NCBI RefSeq assembly: GCF_022810405.1
Contig: NZ_JALGQE010000006.1
Coordinates: forward strand, 1-64,000
Length of the DNA: 64,000 bases
From: Rhodococcus sp. ARC_M5
GTDB lineage: Bacteria > Actinomycetota > Actinomycetes > Mycobacteriales > Mycobacteriaceae
Direction: 5' to 3'
The translations under genes were made by a program, and so were the position numbers. Below the pieces are notes generated by a model. The model was not told the origin of the DNA, did not search any database, and worked only from the letters and a program-made list of their open reading frames with translations. This document shows positions 63,583 to 64,000 of this stretch, piece by piece. Position 1 is the stretch's first letter. Each line of letters opens with the position of its first letter.

Positions 63583-64000
63583 GTGAGCACCGAACAGTCG
63601 AAGCCTCAGGCCGTTGCCGACCAGGGTCCGATGGACACCGCCAAGGTGAAGCACCGGCGCTTCCGGGCACGCATCGCCGAGAACAGGTCCCTCGACCTCA
63701 CGTACCGAATCACGGTCGGTGTCGTCGGCACCGTTGTGTTGGTGCTGGGTGTACTGGCCATTCCCTACCCGGGCCCCGGTTGGTTGATCGTGTTCGCGGG
63801 ACTGGGCATCCTGGCCTCGGAATTCGCGTGGGCCAAGAGTGCGCTGCGATTCGTCCGTAAGAGATACGACGCGTTCATGGCGTGGTTCTCGGCGCAGTCG
63901 ATGTTCGTCAAGGGACTCGGCGTGCTGTTCACCACGGTCGTCGTGCTGGCGACGCTGTGGCTGCTGGGCACGTTCGCGCTGGTCGGGGGTTGGATCGGTC
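63583..64000 (+). CDS. TIGR02611-type PGPGW membrane protein (3' end outside window)
   Basis: The gene starts at GTG and runs off the window after 139 residues. After a hydrophilic N-terminus rich in Lys/Arg it has a helix TVGVVGTVVLVLGVLAIPYPGPGWLIVFAGLGILASEFAWA containing the PGPGW motif (residues about 62-66) typical of the putative transmembrane protein family TIGR02611, an amphipathic segment, and a further helix VLFTTVVVLATLWLLGTFAL. Function is unknown. Confidence 0.85.
   Translation, partial: MSTEQSKPQAVADQGPMDTAKVKHRRFRARIAENRSLDLTYRITVGVVGTVVLVLGVLAIPYPGPGWLIVFAGLGILASEFAWAKSALRFVRKRYDAFMAWFSAQSMFVKGLGVLFTTVVVLATLWLLGTFALVGGWIG

Overview
The window reads as a chromosomal core segment of a high-GC actinobacterium of the mycolic-acid group (Mycobacteriales), most likely Rhodococcus sensu lato. 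Grounds: dense GTG/TTG starts, an arabinogalactan arabinofuranosyltransferase (AftC), a Lys/Ala/Pro-rich N-terminus on SigA, a DtxR-type IdeR beside sigB and galE, a SigK/RskA pair, the coproporphyrin-dependent haem genes hemE-hemY-hemQ, and gene order that follows, in inverse orientation, the Mycobacterium tuberculosis block from ideR/sigB (Rv2711/Rv2710) to about Rv2669 (comparison from memory). No phage, transposase, plasmid or CRISPR gene is visible.

Layout. 1-4.3 kb: partial metallo-beta-lactamase hydrolase, lipoprotein, DUF4192, galE, ideR. 4.4-8.5 kb: translationally coupled acuC-type deacetylase and a GNAT/acyl-CoA-ligase fusion, a likely eraser/writer pair for lysine acetylation. 8.5-19.2 kb: sigB, a methyltransferase, DUF3099, DUF3039, BrkB-type membrane protein, helicase, DUF7455, EamA permease, DUF952, sigA, ppgK. 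19.3-31.6 kb: suhB, cei, DUF4193, DUF3093, dut, DUF3710, hydrolase, OB-fold protein, DUF3159, two TrkA-type K+ regulators (ceoB, ceoC) divergent from an APC/KimA-like permease, a TrmA-type methyltransferase and a CGNR regulator. 31.6-35.2 kb: DrrA/DrrB-like ABC exporter divergent from sigK-rskA. 35.2-42.5 kb: glutaminase-STAS-cNMP fusion, dxs, an MFS permease carrying a minisatellite, and an ECF41 sigma factor with its NAD(P)-binding partner. 42.5-47.8 kb: fadA-fadB, ribonuclease D, DUF3000. 47.9-54.1 kb: operon hemE-hemY-hemQ-HAD-bisC. 54.1-62.8 kb: MaoC, msrB, aftC, a serine-less hydrolase, RibD-like reductase, zapE, GNAT, an L12-like membrane protein, a hydrolase, a small acidic protein, a bile-acid/Na+ symporter-type carrier. 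62.9-64 kb: tRNA-Gly, Cys and Val(GAC) on the minus strand, tRNA-Val(CAC) on plus, and a truncated PGPGW membrane protein.

Most genes are housekeeping. What stands out is DNA-level structure. A short repeat with the core GGAGCCTGC/GGAACGAC occurs at three unlinked places: three copies between genes, one copy in the C-terminal codons of the ABC ATPase, and eight 33-bp copies inside the MFS gene, the two genes reading it in different frames. Two related palindromes bracket the ECF41 module. Promoter matches suggest that SigK drives its own operon and that sigB is under an ECF sigma factor. Other points: a glutaminase with regulatory domains, an alpha/beta hydrolase whose usual nucleophile position is glycine, and a membrane-anchored protein with two L7/L12-CTD-like repeats.
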